Source: Haematococcus lacustris
Lineage: Eukaryota > Chlorophyta > Chlorophyceae > Chlamydomonadales > Haematococcaceae
Assembly (NCBI GenBank): GCA_030144725.1
Contig: JASKMD010000017.1
Location: 9,695,029 to 9,759,028, forward strand
DNA length: 64,000 bases
Reading direction: 5' to 3'
How positions within the stretch are numbered: position 1 is the first letter of the stretch; each line of letters opens with the position of its first letter. The notes beneath the pieces are model-generated. The model was not told where the DNA came from. It saw only the letters and a list, made by a program, of their open reading frames with translations, and made no database searches. The translations under genes and the position numbers were made by a program. This document shows, piece by piece, positions 10,331-21,972 of this stretch.

Positions 10331-11830
10331 GACTCAAAGCAACAGGTGTGTGGCATCAGCATAGGCTTGCCATGCTTGCCAGGAGTGTGGCAACAGCCTT
10401 GACCATAAGCATCACATGTGTAGTATGCTTGGTGATTGCAGGCAAGGCTACAATGGTGTAGAGCAGCAGCCAGAAGCAGCCCAGCCCAGCCCAGCCCAGC
10501 CCAGCCCAGCCCAGCCCAGCCCAGCCCAGCCCAGCCCAGCCCAGCCCAGCCCAGCCCAGCCCAGCCCAGCCCAGCCCAGCCCAGCCCAGCCCAGCCCAGC
10601 CCAGCCCAGCCCAGCCCAGCCCAGCCCAGCCCAGCCCAGCCCAGCCCAGCCCAGCCCAGCCCAGCCCAGCCCAGCCCAGCCCAGCCCAGCCCAGCCCAGC
10701 CCAGCCCAGCCCAGCCCAGCCCAGCCCAGCCCAGCCCAGCCCAGCCCAGCCCAGCCCAGCCCAGCCCAGCCCAGCCCAGCCCAGCCCAGCCCACACCCAG
10801 CCCCCTTCCCACCTCCTCCCCCACCCCCTCCCCCACCCCCACCCCCACACCCACCCCCACCCCCACCCCCACCCCCACCACCTCCTCCATCACCCTACCA
10901 CAAGAAGCAGGCGCATGGAGCGCAGGAGCCGCCAGGAGCTGCAGCCATGGAGGCGCTGCCAGGTAGGTATAGAAGTGGCGCTAGCAAAGTGTGAGTGGCC
11001 AGCCCTTGCACATGAGTGGTCCGATGCCCCGCCTAACCGCAAAGATGCTCCTTGTTTACTGCAGGTCCCACGGTCAGCTCTCCCCCCTTCCCCCCCCTTC
11101 CCCCTTCCCCCTTCCCCCTTCCCTACCCTGTCCCACCACCTCCAAGTTTGCCACCCCACCTACCTCCCCCCTTTCCCACCCCCCGCCCCACGACGCACGC
11201 ACGACGCTGCAACCCTCTCCCTACCCTACCCTTGGCGTAGCAATCTGGAGCGGGCAACACGGAGCGGGCAGCTTGGAGTGGGATCCAGTAGTAGCAGCCC
11301 ACCCAGCCCACCCTGGCCATGCCATGGACACACCGCAATGACCCTACCCATCCCTCTCCAAAGGGGACGATAGCTGGATGGTGGAGCACTTGGGTGGTTG
11401 TCAGCCCGTGCTTGTTGTGCGACATGGCATAGGTGTAGGTGTGGTAGGTGGGCGTCAATGGTAGTGTGGTGGGTCAAGGATAGCGGGAGCACGTAAGAGG
11501 AGCCTAAGAGGAGCCTAGGAGAGTGTAGCATCACCCTTGTTGTAGCGTCCATACTCGTTGTCATCTTGCCGCCTTGTTGCGATGTTGTTGTGTTGTCATT
11601 GTGGTGTGGTGTGGTGTGGTGTGGTGTGGTGTGTCGTTGTGTTCTTGTGTTGTCACCATGGTGTGGTGTGGTGTTGTTGTTGTTGGTGGTGTTGGTGTTG
11701 TTGTTGTTGGTGTTGTATGGTGTTGTCACCTTGTCACCTTATGCGGAGGTGTTGCAAGTCGTTGATGCATTAGTGCATATGCTTAGCATTCCCATAGGGA
11801 GGTGTCTCGGGGTGATGGTGCACTAAGACA
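10330..11830. repeat. Degenerate dispersed repeat (family R), copy 2
   Basis: Same order of landmarks as 4400-5250, but here the segment after GTAGAGCAGCAGCC has been expanded into a CCAGC array (10,477-10,792). The right end repeats GTCACCTTATGCGGAGGTGTTGCAAG. Open frames over the TTGTTG/GGTGT tract translate to Val/Cys/Trp runs and are not genes. Confidence 0.6.
10477..10792. repeat. Pure CCAGC pentanucleotide array, about 63 copies
   Basis: An uninterrupted CCAGC repeat followed by a short CCACCC/CACCCC tract. It lies at the position in repeat family R where other copies carry different pentamers. Confidence 0.96.
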
Positions 11831-11844
11831 TGTGATAGGAGTAG

Positions 11845-12175
11845 CGTAGTGAGGTGTTGCGAGGTGTTTGGGTGCCAATACATGTGTTTTGCGGGGGTGT
11901 TGCGGGATGTTTGGGTGTCAATACATGTGTTTTGCGGGGGTGTTGCGGGATGTTTGGGTGTCAATACATGTGTTTTGCGGGGGTGTAGCGAGGTGTTGCG
12001 GGATGTTTGAGCGTCAATACATGTGTTTTGCGGGGGTGTTGCGAGGTGTTGCGGGGTGTTTGGGTGTCAATGCATGTGTATTGCGGGGGTGTAGTGAGGT
12101 GTTGCGGGGTGTTTTGGGTGTCAATACATGTGTTTTGCGGGGGCGAAGCGAGGTGTTGCAGCTAAGTAGCATAGG
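11845..12175. repeat. 43-bp tandem repeat with optional 10-bp insert
   Basis: CAATACATGTGTTTTGCGGG recurs six times. Spacing is 43 bp, or 53-54 bp where an extra GTAGCGAGGT-like segment is inserted. Related single units occur at 17,580-17,640 and, in reverse, near 19,920. Confidence 0.85.
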
Positions 12176-12189
12176 AGACATGTAACAAG

Positions 12190-12470
12190 CATCTCTACAG
12201 ATACCCAAACAAGCGTCTGTACAGATAGCAAAACAAGGGTCTGTACAGATAGCAAAGAAGCATCTGTACAGATAGCAAAGCAGCATCTGTACAGATAGCT
12301 GAACAAATCTGTACAGATAGCCTAGTCGACATCTGTACAGATATCTATACAAATCTGTACAGATAGCCTAGCCGACATCTGTTCAGATAGCTGAACAAAT
12401 CTGTACAGATAGCCTAGCCGACATCTGTTCAGATAGCTAACCTTAGGAATCTGTACAGATACGTGGTTGT
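12190..12470. repeat. Second ATCTGTACAGAT palindrome array, about 13 copies
   Basis: The same 12-bp palindrome as at 8.9 kb but with different spacers, mainly AGCAAA, AGCTGAACA and AGCCTAGYCGAC. The palindrome is conserved between arrays while the spacers are not. Confidence 0.92.
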
Positions 12471-12639
12471 AAAATTCGCGGTCAAATTGCGTCGCAACGG
12501 ATGCACGGAATTACGTAAGACTTGAACCGTTCGAACGGCCTTCTACTCCTCTTTCCAATGAGCTATGGTCGGCCCAATCGCGACCGGTCCTTGTTTATCG
12601 TGAGTGTTATGAATGCTTTTGAACGGCTTGCTGAACATT

Positions 12640-13335
12640 GCTGAACGCTACCGAACGCCAATGAACGCTTCTGAACGCCATCTGAACATTGCTGAACATG
12701 GGTGAACATGGGTGAACATGGGTGAACATTGCTGAACACATTGTTTAACATATTGGTGAACATGGGTGAACATGGGTGAACATGGGTGAACATGGGTGAA
12801 CATGGGTGAACATGGGTGAACATTGCTGAACACATTGTTTAACATATTGCTGAACATTGCTGAACATTGCTGAACAGTGCTGAACATTGCTGAACATGGG
12901 TGAACATGGGTGATCATGGGTGAACATTGCTGAACACATTGTTTAACATATTGCTGAACATCGCTGAACATTGCTGAACATTGCTGAACATTGCTGAACA
13001 TGGGTGAACATAGGTGAACATGGGTGATCATGGGTGAACATTGCTGAACACATTGTTTAACACATTGCTGAACATTTCTGAACATTTCTGAACATTGCTG
13101 AACATTGCTGAACATTGCTGAACATTGCTGAACATGGGTGAACATGGGTGATCATGGGTGAACATTGCTGAACACATTGTTTAACATTATGCTGAACATT
13201 GCTGAACATTGCTGAACATGGGTGAACATGGGTGAACAGTGCTGAACGGGCTGCTGAACATTGCTGAACATGGGTGAACATTGCTGAATGGGCGTCTGAA
13301 CATTGCTGAACATTGCTGAACATTGCTGAACAGAC
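12640..13335. repeat. TGAACATTGC / TGAACATGGG decamer array
   Basis: 10-bp units are arranged in a longer pattern in which TGAACACATTGTTTAACA marks the start of each of several blocks. All open frames here (up to 165 codons) are repeat artefacts. Confidence 0.9.
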
Positions 13336-13545
13336 GCCACGGGCCGCCGAGTCCCAGCCTTTGAATTTTTTGACCTAATTTTTTTTAGGGTGACATGCTT
13401 ACATCATAAGCTACCAACGGACAAAATTTTAGCCCAAACGGCCAAAGTCGGTCCAGGGGCCTGGCTGCTAATTCCTACGAGTGACAGGGTCCTGGCCTAC
13501 TGTGTCCTGCTGCACACCCACAGGGTTCTGGCACACAGGGTCCTG

Positions 13546-14065
13546 CGACGTTTGGCTACAGGGTCCTGCCGCACGCCTACAGGGTCCTGCGACGATTGGC
13601 TACAGGGTCCTGCCGCACGCCTACAGGGTCCTGCGACACACGTCTACAGGGTTCTGCCGCACGCCTACAGGGTCCTGCGACGTTTGGCTACAGGGTCCTG
13701 CCGCACGCCTACAGGGTCCTGCGACGTTTGGCTACAGGGTTCTGCCGCACGCCTACAGGGTCCTGCGACGTTTGGCTACAGGGTTCTGCCGCACGCCTAC
13801 AGGGTCCTGCGACGTTTGGCTACAGGGTTCTGCCGCACGCCTACAGGGTCCTGCGACGTTTGGCTACAGGGTTCTGCCGCACGCCTACAGGGTCCTGCGA
13901 CGTTTGGCTACAGGGTCCTGCCGCACGCCTACAGGGTCCTGCGACGTTTGGCTACAGGGTTCTGCCGCACGCCTACAGGGTCCTGCGACGTTTGGCTACA
14001 GGGTTCTGCCGCACGCCTACAGGGTCCTGCGACGTTTGGCTACAGGGTTCTGCCGCACGCCTACA
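13546..14065. repeat. 44-bp tandem repeat, about 12 copies
   Basis: The unit joins GGCTACAGGGTTCTGCCGCA to CGCCTACAGGGTCCTGCGAC. It has no stop codon in any of the three plus-strand frames, and 44 is not a multiple of three, so each frame stays open and gives overlapping open frames of 200-320 codons. I do not regard them as genes. A related 44-bp repeat lies inverted at 17,650-18,215. Confidence 0.93.
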
Positions 14066-14165
14066 GGGTCCTGGCACACAGGGTCCTGGCACACAGGGTC
14101 CTGGCACCATACCACAGGGTCCTGGCACCACACCACAGGGTTCTGGCACCTCACCACAGGGTTCT

Positions 14166-14450
14166 GGCCCACAGGGGCTGGCTGGCTCGGCAAACTTGCG
14201 AGTTGAGGTCTGAGACTTGGCATGTAGGCTGCTGTGACCTAGTGGAGGAGAAGACTCTCTTGGGCCAAAGTGAAATTCTTGGTCATTGCGGAGCTGCTGG
14301 ACCATCAGCCTGGCCCTCACCCCGAATTTGGCTAAGGGAGATGGTGCTTACTGACTGAAGTGACTTTTTAAAATTTCTGAGTATGAGGAGTTGTCAGGCA
14401 TCAGAATAGAAGCACAACCTAGTAGGTAGCATGTGCAAAGTCAAGTTGCT
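14166..14450. repeat. Dispersed 270-bp repeat, copy 2
   Basis: Homologous to 3405-3690 in the same orientation and directly follows the CAGGGTCCTG array of the composite element. Confidence 0.8.
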
Positions 14451-15100
14451 AACCTAGTGCAGGGTTTCGATCAAAGCATGGACTTTTTCTAAGTCAACCC
14501 TGACCTCGTGCAGGGTTTCGCCGACCTTGTGCAGGGTTTCGTTCCTTGTGTTGATTTCTCCTAAGTGATTCAAAGACGCTGTGCAGGGTTTCGCCAACCC
14601 CGCTTTCTGCATGTGTTTTGCATGCAAGAGCGCGAAAACTGACGGGCTTGGTATTGGGATCTGCGCTAGCTGCCACCAAGCATGCCGTTGGTGTGCCATG
14701 AGGTCGCGAGGCGCCATGAGAGGAAACCATGTCGACCTCGCAAAGCCCGCAGTAATGCAGCAACACGCAACACGCGACACGTCCATCCCAAACTCAGCAG
14801 CAGCGACATCAACAGCGCCCAAATGCGCAGCCTCACAGCCGGCCATGAAATGCGGGCCAGCTAGCCTTCGCAGCCATCAGTCATCAGCCAAGAGGCCAGC
14901 ATGCAGCTCGGTCTCGCAGCCATTAGCGATCAGCGAAAGGAATAGGGTATTTGTGATCAAGCACAGAGTTGAGGGCGAACGGCACAAAGGTAGCTTGCAA
15001 AGGTGCGATGCATAGATGCGATTCTGAGGTGCGACCGCGAGGTTGGAGCGTGGCATGTGTCATGTGCCATGTGTTGCTTGAGCAGGTTCGGTGCCAAGGC
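14451..15100. other. Intergenic stretch with GTGCAGGGTTTCG motifs
   Basis: GTGCAGGGTTTCG occurs four times between 14,457 and 14,600. Several open frames overlap on both strands and none looks like a protein I recognise. Confidence 0.4.
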
Positions 15101-17640
15101 GCAGTGGCACCTTCCATCAGCCAGAAGCAGCAACCACAACGGCAACAAGTAGCGGCAGCCAGGGCGGCGGACAAGAGTTAAAGCGTACCCTCCTCCCTCC
15201 TCGCTCTTCCCTCCTCCCTCTTCCCTCCTCCCTCCTCCCTACCACACTGCCCACCACCACCTGCCAGATCCCCCACTCCCCCTCTCCCTCCCCCTAAGGA
15301 ATGATCAAGGGACCGCATGGAGCAAGCAGTGAGTGGCTAGCCCCACGCACATAAGTGACCCCTTGTACCCAGCCTAACCCTCCCCATCAGTGGCCTCCTC
15401 CTCATCAGTGGCCTCCTCCTCATCCTAGCACGCCCCTTGTTTGCTGCAGGTGTGATGGTCAGCTCAGCAGCCAGAGCGGCAGCAAGGAGCAACAGGCCCC
15501 CTCCCCTCCCTCTCCCCTCCACTCCACTCCACTCTTCTTTCCCATGCCTCTTCTCCCTCCTCCCCCTCACCTCCTCCCCCTCACCTCCTTCCCTCACACC
15601 CCCCTCCTCCTCCTCTCCCTCACCCTTACCCAGGCCAGGAGGAACATGGAGGTAAGGACTGTGTAACTGCCATGCTGAACCCCTTGGCTCCCCCTTGTGC
15701 GCTCATCGTGCGACCATCGCTCCACCCCCTCCTCACCTCCTCCTCATCCTCACCCTCACCCTCACCCTTGGTGACTGTCATCCTCACCCTCACCCTCACC
15801 CTTGGTGGCACCACCTGCCAGACCCACCACTCCCCAGGAGGCGCAACCAAGAGGAGCAGCCAAGAGGAGCAGCCAGGAGCGGCAGCCAGGAGCAGCAGCT
15901 AGGAGCGGCAGCCAGGAGTGGCAGCCAGGAGGCATGGGCAAGGCAAGTGGTTGGCCAAGGCCAAGAGGCCCATGCCCCCCACAGCCAGGAGGCACAGCCA
16001 GGAGGGAGGAGCAGCAGCCAACAAGGAGGCAGCAAGGAGTCAGCAATGGCACATGGAGATAACAGTGAGTGGCCAGCCCCTTGCACATCAGTGGCCCCCA
16101 TTGCCCAGCCTTACCGTGAGCACGCCCCTTGTTGCTTGCAGGTGTGACGGTCACACGCCCACCCCTTGCCCACCCCACCCCTCCCCTATCCCACCCCACC
16201 CCACCCCACCCCACCCCACCCCACCCCACCCCACCCCACCCCACCCCACCCCACCCCACCCCACCCCACCCCACCCCACCCCACCCCACCCCACCCCACC
16301 CCACCCCACCCCACCCCACCCCACCCCACCCCACCCCACCCCACCCCACCCCACCCCACCCCACCCCACCCCACCCCACCCCACCCCACCCCACCCCACC
16401 CCACCCCACGCACGTCGAGTCCGGCCAGCCATGCACAGCCCGCATCTTGTCCCCTCCCTTGCCTCCACCCACAGCCTCACCCTGCGCTCCGCATCCCACC
16501 CTCCGGCTCCCATCCCCTCCCCTCCTCCCTGCAGCCATGAGCAGAAAGCAAGAGTAGCAGCCAAGAGCAGCAGGTAGGAGGCGCTTGGAGCGGCAGCCAG
16601 GACTTCCGGTGAGTGCACATGCTTGGGAGGTGTCAGCCTAGCCTGCCCGGTTCTGGTCATGCATGTCCTAATCCATCTGCTTGCTGGCTGATGTTTGATT
16701 GCAGTTGTCGACAGCTGGAGCATGGCAGGTGAAGCATGGCCGGGTTGATTGCAAGCATGGCGGTAGAGCAGCAACCAACAAGGAGCCAGCAAGGACCGTA
16801 CCCTCCTCGTACCCCGTACCCTCCCCCGGCGTCGTGACATGGAGCATAACTGTAAGTGGCCAGTCCCTGCACATGAGTGGTCCCCAATGCCAAGCCTAAA
16901 TGCAAGGATGCCTCTTGCTGCCGCAGGTCTGATGGTCACACTGCTGCCCCTTGCCCCCTTCCCCCTTCCCCCTTCCCTGCCCAAGCCCACCACCACCACT
17001 TCCGAGTCTGCCACCTACCTACCCTCCTCCCCTCCTCCCCTCCTCCCCTCTTCTCTCCTCTCCCCCACCCAATGGCACCCAGCAGCCCTTGGCGTAGCAG
17101 CATGGAGCGGGCAGCCTGGAGCGGGCAGCCCGGAGTGGGCAGCATGGAGCGGGCAGCTTGAGCGGGCAGCCTGGAGCGGGCAGCCTGGAGCGGGCAACCT
17201 GGAGTGGGCAACCTGGAGCCAAGCCTAGCCCAGCCTACCCCAGCCTAGCCTAGCCTAGCCTACCCCAGCCTAGCCTAGCCTAGCCTACCCCAGGCTAGCC
17301 TTGCCTAGGCTAGCCTACCCTAGCCTACCCTAGCCTAGCCTACCCCAGGCTAGCCCAGCCTAGCCTAGCCCAGCCTGATTTGGTGCCATGGGGCATAGAC
17401 AGCAAGGCAAAGTGCTTAGCAGTCCCGTGATGAGGTGTTAGCCCATAGCAATGAGGTGCAGCCAGTCCTTGTGGTTGTGCACATGGCATAGGTGGTGAGC
17501 AATGCATGAGTCGTTGTGTTGTTGTTGTAGTGATGTTGTGTGGTGTTGTTGTGTGGTGTTGTCACCTTGCATCAATGCATGTGCTTAGCACCAGCAATAC
17601 ATGCCGTTTGTTGTGGTGTTGCGAGGTGTTCGGGCGTCGT
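15100..17640. repeat. Degenerate dispersed repeats (family R), copies 3-4, with pentamer tracts
   Basis: Segments typical of family R (GTGAGTGGCCAGCCC, CCTTGTTTGCTGCAGGT, GGAGCGGCAGCCAGGAG, GGAGCGGGCAGCCTGGAGC) recur at least twice here. The block includes the CCCCA array at 16,190-16,409 and an imperfect CCTAGC tract at 17,221-17,375. Open frames are Pro/Thr/Ala or Gly/Trp low-complexity and are not called. Confidence 0.6.
16190..16409. repeat. Pure CCCCA pentanucleotide array, about 44 copies
   Basis: An uninterrupted CCCCA repeat. Its 250-residue open frames (Pro-His-Pro-Thr on one strand, Gly-Val-Gly-Trp on the other) are artefacts. Confidence 0.96.
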
Positions 17641-17649
17641 TGCATACGT

Positions 17650-18245
17650 TGTGGCAGGACCCTGTAGGCGTGCGGCAGGACCCTGTGAACGTGTGTCGTA
17701 GGAACCTGTAGCCGTGCGGCAGGACCCTGTGAGAATATGTCGCAGGACCCTGTAGCCGTGCGGCAGAACCCTGTGAGAACGTGTCGCAAAACCCTGTAGC
17801 CGTGCGGCAAAACCCTGTGAGAACGTGTCGCAAAACCCTGTAGCCGTGCGGCAAAACCCTGTGAGAACGTGTCGCAAAACCCTGTAGCCGTGCGGCAGAA
17901 CCCTGTGAGAAAGTGTCGCAGGACCCTGTAGCCGTGCGGCAGAACCCTGTGAGAACGTGTCGCAGAACCCTGTAGCCGTGCGGCAGAACCCTGTGAGAAC
18001 GTGTCGCAAAACCCTGTAGCCGTGCGGCAGAACCCTGTGAGAAAGTGTCGCAGGACCCTGTAGCCGTGCGGCAGAACCCTGTGAGAACGTGTCGCAAAAC
18101 CCTGTAGCCGTGCGGCAAAACCCTGTGAGAACGTGTCGCAAAACCCTGTAGCCGTGCGGCAGAACCCTGTGAGAATGTGTCGCAGGACCCTGTAGCCGTG
18201 CGGCAGAACCCTGTGGCCTAGGACCCTGTACAGGGTCAGTAGGAC
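17650..18245. repeat. 44-bp tandem repeat, inverted relative to 13.5 kb
   Basis: The unit is CCCTGTAGCCGTGCGGCAGA plus ACCCTGTGAGAACGTGTCGC and a short A-rich end, repeated about 12 times. The right end (18,217-18,260) finishes with two GGACCCTGTACAGGGT palindromes as at 3.7 kb. Confidence 0.92.
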
Positions 18246-18638
18246 CCTGTACAGGGTTAGGTAACTTTTCAAATAGTTATAACATCGCAGCAACTTTGAG
18301 TTTTTCAATGATTACAACGGCGATGAGTCGGCCTTTCCTGGGGCTATCTGCAGTATGCCTCCCGGGAGGAAATGACGTAGGCGACTTCCGGCCTTAATCG
18401 GCGCGAGTGTGGCTTTGTATTCTCTGCTGCTGCTATGTGTCACATGTGCTGAGATGTGCACCCAAGGACTGCAGTTCATGTCAAGCCCACACACACACAT
18501 CACACATCGCCTTTTGTTCCAGTATGAGCTACCTTGTCCTTGCCAGCATGCACACTCATGTGCTCTGCTACTCAAAACAACCGCTGAGCTTGCATGCTGT
18601 ATTGACCTCTTTGACATGTGCTCACTAAATCCGCTCAC

Positions 18639-18852
18639 CATGCCATTCCAGTTTGCCTGTGAGAGGAAGAGTTGGGAAACTGGACTTGGTGACAGGGATG
18701 ACCCGACCCTCAGATGTCCACTCGAGAAAGCCAGCGCCATACTTTGTTGTCAGGTAGTCTAGTGCGTCTGCACAACTTGTACTGGCTGTGAAGAGTGATA
18801 GCACTGTGCCGGTGTCTGCCCGAAACACGTTCACGAGTTCGGGCTCGGCCAT
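18639..18852 (-). CDS. Hypothetical protein, first-exon-like fragment
   Basis: From an ATG at 18,852 on the minus strand there are about 71 codons of balanced composition: MAEPELVNVFRADTG, then SCADALDYLTTKYG, then SEGRVIPVTKSSF. They end at a consensus donor (G|GTGAGC) near 18,639. The start context and the donor suggest a real first exon, but I find no following exon before the repeats, and the neighbouring Fanzor-like relic suggests mobile-element origin. The family is not recognised. Confidence 0.35.
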
Positions 18853-18889
18853 CTGCAAAACACGACGAGCGATTCTTTACCAGCTTTCA

Positions 18890-18982
18890 TTAAGTGTGAC
18901 TCACCGCCCAGCCATGCCAAAGCCAAGCCAGCCAGGCCAGGATTGGGTGATCATACCCGACAAGCCCCTGTTGCGCAAGTGA
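18890..18982 (+). pseudogene. Fanzor-like C-terminal relic, second subfamily
   Basis: The last about 26 codons read RPAMPKPSQPGQDW...PDKPLLRK then stop. They align with the tail GKLPAKGKEYPG...RDKPPK of the better preserved copies at 44.8, 57.2 and 62.1 kb. Nothing upstream is preserved in frame, so this is a fragment. It probably belongs to the same subfamily as the 24.3-25.7 kb relic, but the two do not overlap in sequence, so that pairing is inference. Confidence 0.5.
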
Positions 18983-19412
18983 CAGCGCCAGTCCCAGTGG
19001 TAGCCAGCTACAACTCAAGACAATCCCAAGCAAACACAAAAACTATGAACCCCTAACAAAGGGGATGTGTGTGGGTTGGAGCTCTAGGCTGAGCTGATAT
19101 GAGTGTGGATATGTGTGTAGACATGTGTGTGTAGACATGTGGTCACCCCCGCCATTGGCCGCACCCCTGATAAACTCCGACCGGTCTTTGAGAGTTTTAC
19201 AGCGATTCTTGCGCAGAACGGTGCAGCTCATCAAAGCGAAGCTAGCGGGCTGCTCGGGCTGATGTGCACCTGTGCCGGGGCGGGCGGGGGTGCTGAGAGA
19301 TTAGGTCGCGTTATGTTAGGAATAGCCTACTTAGTGGGGCTGTGATCAGAGAACAGCTATCGCGCTCAGCGGCCCAGCTTTTCAAATGTTTGAATTTTCG
19401 TCGGGCGCAGTA

Positions 19413-21195
19413 GGTCACCCCCGCCATTGGCCCCGCAAATGTGAGACGGTCTGGTGCGCGAATCTCCGCGTAGCTCGTGACAAAGTTTTGACGCAGTCGG
19501 GTGTAACAGGCGTATGCGGCACCCAGCAGCCGCAAAACACTAGCTCAGATCGGCGCCCGCCCAAACCTGACCTGTGCCTTCCGCTCCTAAAAGACTCACG
19601 CACATCATAAGGCGAGGCTAGCAATCCTTCTACGCACGCCGTAAGCCATCGGCACAAGTGCAGTACGCCTGCTTGCATGTCAGTGCATGGAGCATTAAAT
19701 TTGCGAATTAGCGCACATGTCAGCCAGCGGCACCCCTTACCTCATTTACTTCTTTGCATGACTCTAAGAAAATATAAGCTTCATCATGACAGCGCTACAT
19801 CATCACTTGGCAATATGTTGTCGGGATGGCTCGGGTTGGCTCTGGCTTTCAGTGTTACATGTGCCATGGTGTTCAACAAACGCCTTGCAACACCACTATA
19901 GAAGAGATGTATCGCTGATGCCAAGCACATGCATTGATGTAAGAAGGTGGCAACACCACACAACAACACAACATCACAACAACCACCACCTCAACAACAC
20001 ACCACAACACAATGACACATGCCTCACACACCACCTATGCTAGTTGCACAACAAGCAAGGACTGGTTGCACCTCCTTGCTATAGCTAACACTCACCACGG
20101 GACTGCTAAGCACTTTGCCTTGCTGCCTATGCCCCATGGTACCAAATCAGGCTGGGCTGGGTTGGGTTGGGTTGGGTTGGGTTGGGTTGGGTTGGGTTGG
20201 GTTGGGTTGGGTTGGGTTGGGTTGGGTTGGGTTGGGTTGGGTTGGGTTGGGCTGGGCTGGGGCTGGGCTAGGCTAGGCTGGGGTGGGGTGGGGTGGGGTG
20301 GGGTGGGGTGGGGTGGGGTGGGGTGGGCTAGTTATTAGGGGGGAGGGGGGGGGGTACCCTAACAACAAGGTGACAACACAACAACACACAACACAACACA
20401 ACAACAACGTCCAGCTCCATGTCATGCCTTGCTGACTCCTGGCCACCTCCTTGTTGGCTGCTGCTCTACGCCGCTGCTGCCTTGCTCGGTGATGGAGATG
20501 GGGGTGATTTATTATTGGCATCCTGCACACGAAATCACAAAGACAAGGTCTTGGGGCACACACCACAAAACATGGTTGGAAATAAGTAGAAATATTATGA
20601 AACTAAGGCTCACGACAGTTGTGTGCTACCCTCAGCTGTTCATGCCTGTCATGCGTTGCGGAAGTGTGCGAGTGAACATCAAACTGACCTAGACAAGGTA
20701 AGGTATAATACAACCTTACTCACCTCTTGCTCACTGTTTTCAAGAGCTGATAGCCTTGCTGCACTGCTGCTTGGGAGACCCTTGGGCTGGTGTGGGTTTG
20801 GTGTTGATCCTCAAAACAGCCAAGCACCTGTGCAGGTCAGCAGATTTGGTTGCATGTGTTATCATCGTATGCCACACGCATCAAGAAACAGCACCCCGTG
20901 CTTGCCTGGGAAGTAATCGCGACTTGCCAGTCCGACGGCAGCAAAGGCTGCTCGGCGCGGAAATGCCTCCGGCCACCAATTCATCTCTCCTGTTGCGACT
21001 CGCATATAAACAGATAGAGAATGACATTGCGAAGCTAATCATGTCGTCGAGACAGTGCAGTACAATCGACAAAAGAGGGCCTAACCTGCTAGCGACACCG
21101 TTGTGAGATGTAGAGCCCAACGGTGGAAGAATTACATGCAGCGGATCAAAGACGGTGCCAAAAAGTGAATTGCGGGGCCAATGGCGGGGGTGACC
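19413..21195. mobile_element. Nested TIR transposon (1.78 kb)
   Basis: The termini are perfect inverted repeats of at least 24 bases (GGTCACCCCCGCCATTGG then CCCCGCAA), related to but distinct after base 18 from those of its host element. It is flanked by AGTA on both sides. The uninterrupted sequence survives near 2905-2935 (reverse complement), giving a natural empty site. It carries a reversed piece of repeat family R with GGGTT and GGGGT arrays. No transposase frame is visible, so it is non-autonomous. Confidence 0.92.
20040..20450 (-). repeat. Repeat family R fragment with GGGTT and GGGGT arrays
   Basis: An inverted fragment of family R inside the nested transposon. It contains (GGGTT)n at 20,161-20,250 and (GGGGT)n at 20,279-20,328, the complementary-strand equivalents of the C-rich pentamers elsewhere. 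Confidence 0.75.
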
Positions 21196-21972
21196 AGTAC
21201 CCCCCCTGACATGTGTTCTAGTGCTAGTGCTAGTGCTGATGACATGTTTAAGAGTGGTGGTATGGCTTGTGCCAGTCCCTGCACCCGAACAGCGTGCAAC
21301 TCGTGTTACGTCACCCCATGTCAAATATCCTCGATGTGGGCATTTTTCTCGGCCGGTTATCTATCTAACCAGGACGTCGAATGATGGACTGCAAGTTCTG
21401 TGCAGCTCCTTGTGTGGTACATTATACGTTCCGGAAGACAGATACGCGTTGCCTTCAAATGTGGGCCGTTTCAAGCCGTTTCGGTGTAAGCGGTAAACAT
21501 AGTTATCAGCTCAGTTTCTGCATTTTTTTGAGTGATTCTAGCTGCGTTTGGCTGCAAAAGAACCACAAACACCGATGTGGAAACCACCTTGACATTGCTG
21601 TCACATGTGGACTGAACCCGTGTTGAAGAATGCGATTTAAAGCGCTGTTGCATGCTGGTTCAAAAATTAGTTTGGATGCGCCGTTCACGCCGCGCTGAAT
21701 CCAGGCTGCCTATAGCAGTCGCTAGTAGTGCCTGCGTGGCGCCAGAACACGTCGCGTGTTGGGGGCCAGCCACCCGGCAAACCGCTGGGGCTGGCCGCAC
21801 TCTAGTCAGGCAATAGGCAGCTCATCGCACGAATCGGCGGCCTCATCCGTGCAAAAATGAGTTAGATGTTATGTCTTGAGCCATGGGGGTGCGGCCAATG
21901 GCGGGGGTGACCATGTGTGTGACGAACACGAAAATCCTTAGTATATGTAGCTGCCTCGCGTTGCTGTTGTTT

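Larger units (their letters stand above)
12620..14165 (-). mobile_element. Composite satellite element, copy 2 (inverted)
   Basis: Read on the minus strand it has the same three parts as 5505-6190. A CAGGGTCCTG-type array lies at 13,490-14,165, the unique core (GTAGGAATTAGCAGCCAGG to CGGCGGCCC) at about 13,340-13,480, and the GTTCAGCAAT / GTTCACCCAT array at 12,620-13,335. The array parts are two to four times longer than in copy 1 and have their own higher-order structure. Confidence 0.75.
19141..21912. mobile_element. TIR transposon copy 2, interrupted by a nested transposon
   Basis: The ends are inverted GGTCACCCCCGCCATTGG plus CCGCACCCC, flanked by a 4-bp ATGT duplication on each side. 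Without the inner insertion (19,413-21,195 plus its AGTA duplication) it would be about 985 bp and is the reverse complement of the 955-bp copy at 2234-3188. The stretch 21,506-21,688 (minus) and 2458-2640 (plus) differ at only a few positions. Confidence 0.92.

Noticed and set aside
12648..13340. Met-Phe-Ser-Asn-Val-Gln-Gln-Cys repeat proteins
   Set aside because: Translation of the TGAACATTGC decamer array.
15762..17014. Open frames of up to 287 codons with Val-Gly-Trp-Gly or His-Pro-Thr-Pro runs
   Set aside because: They arise from the CCCCA array and family R repeats.
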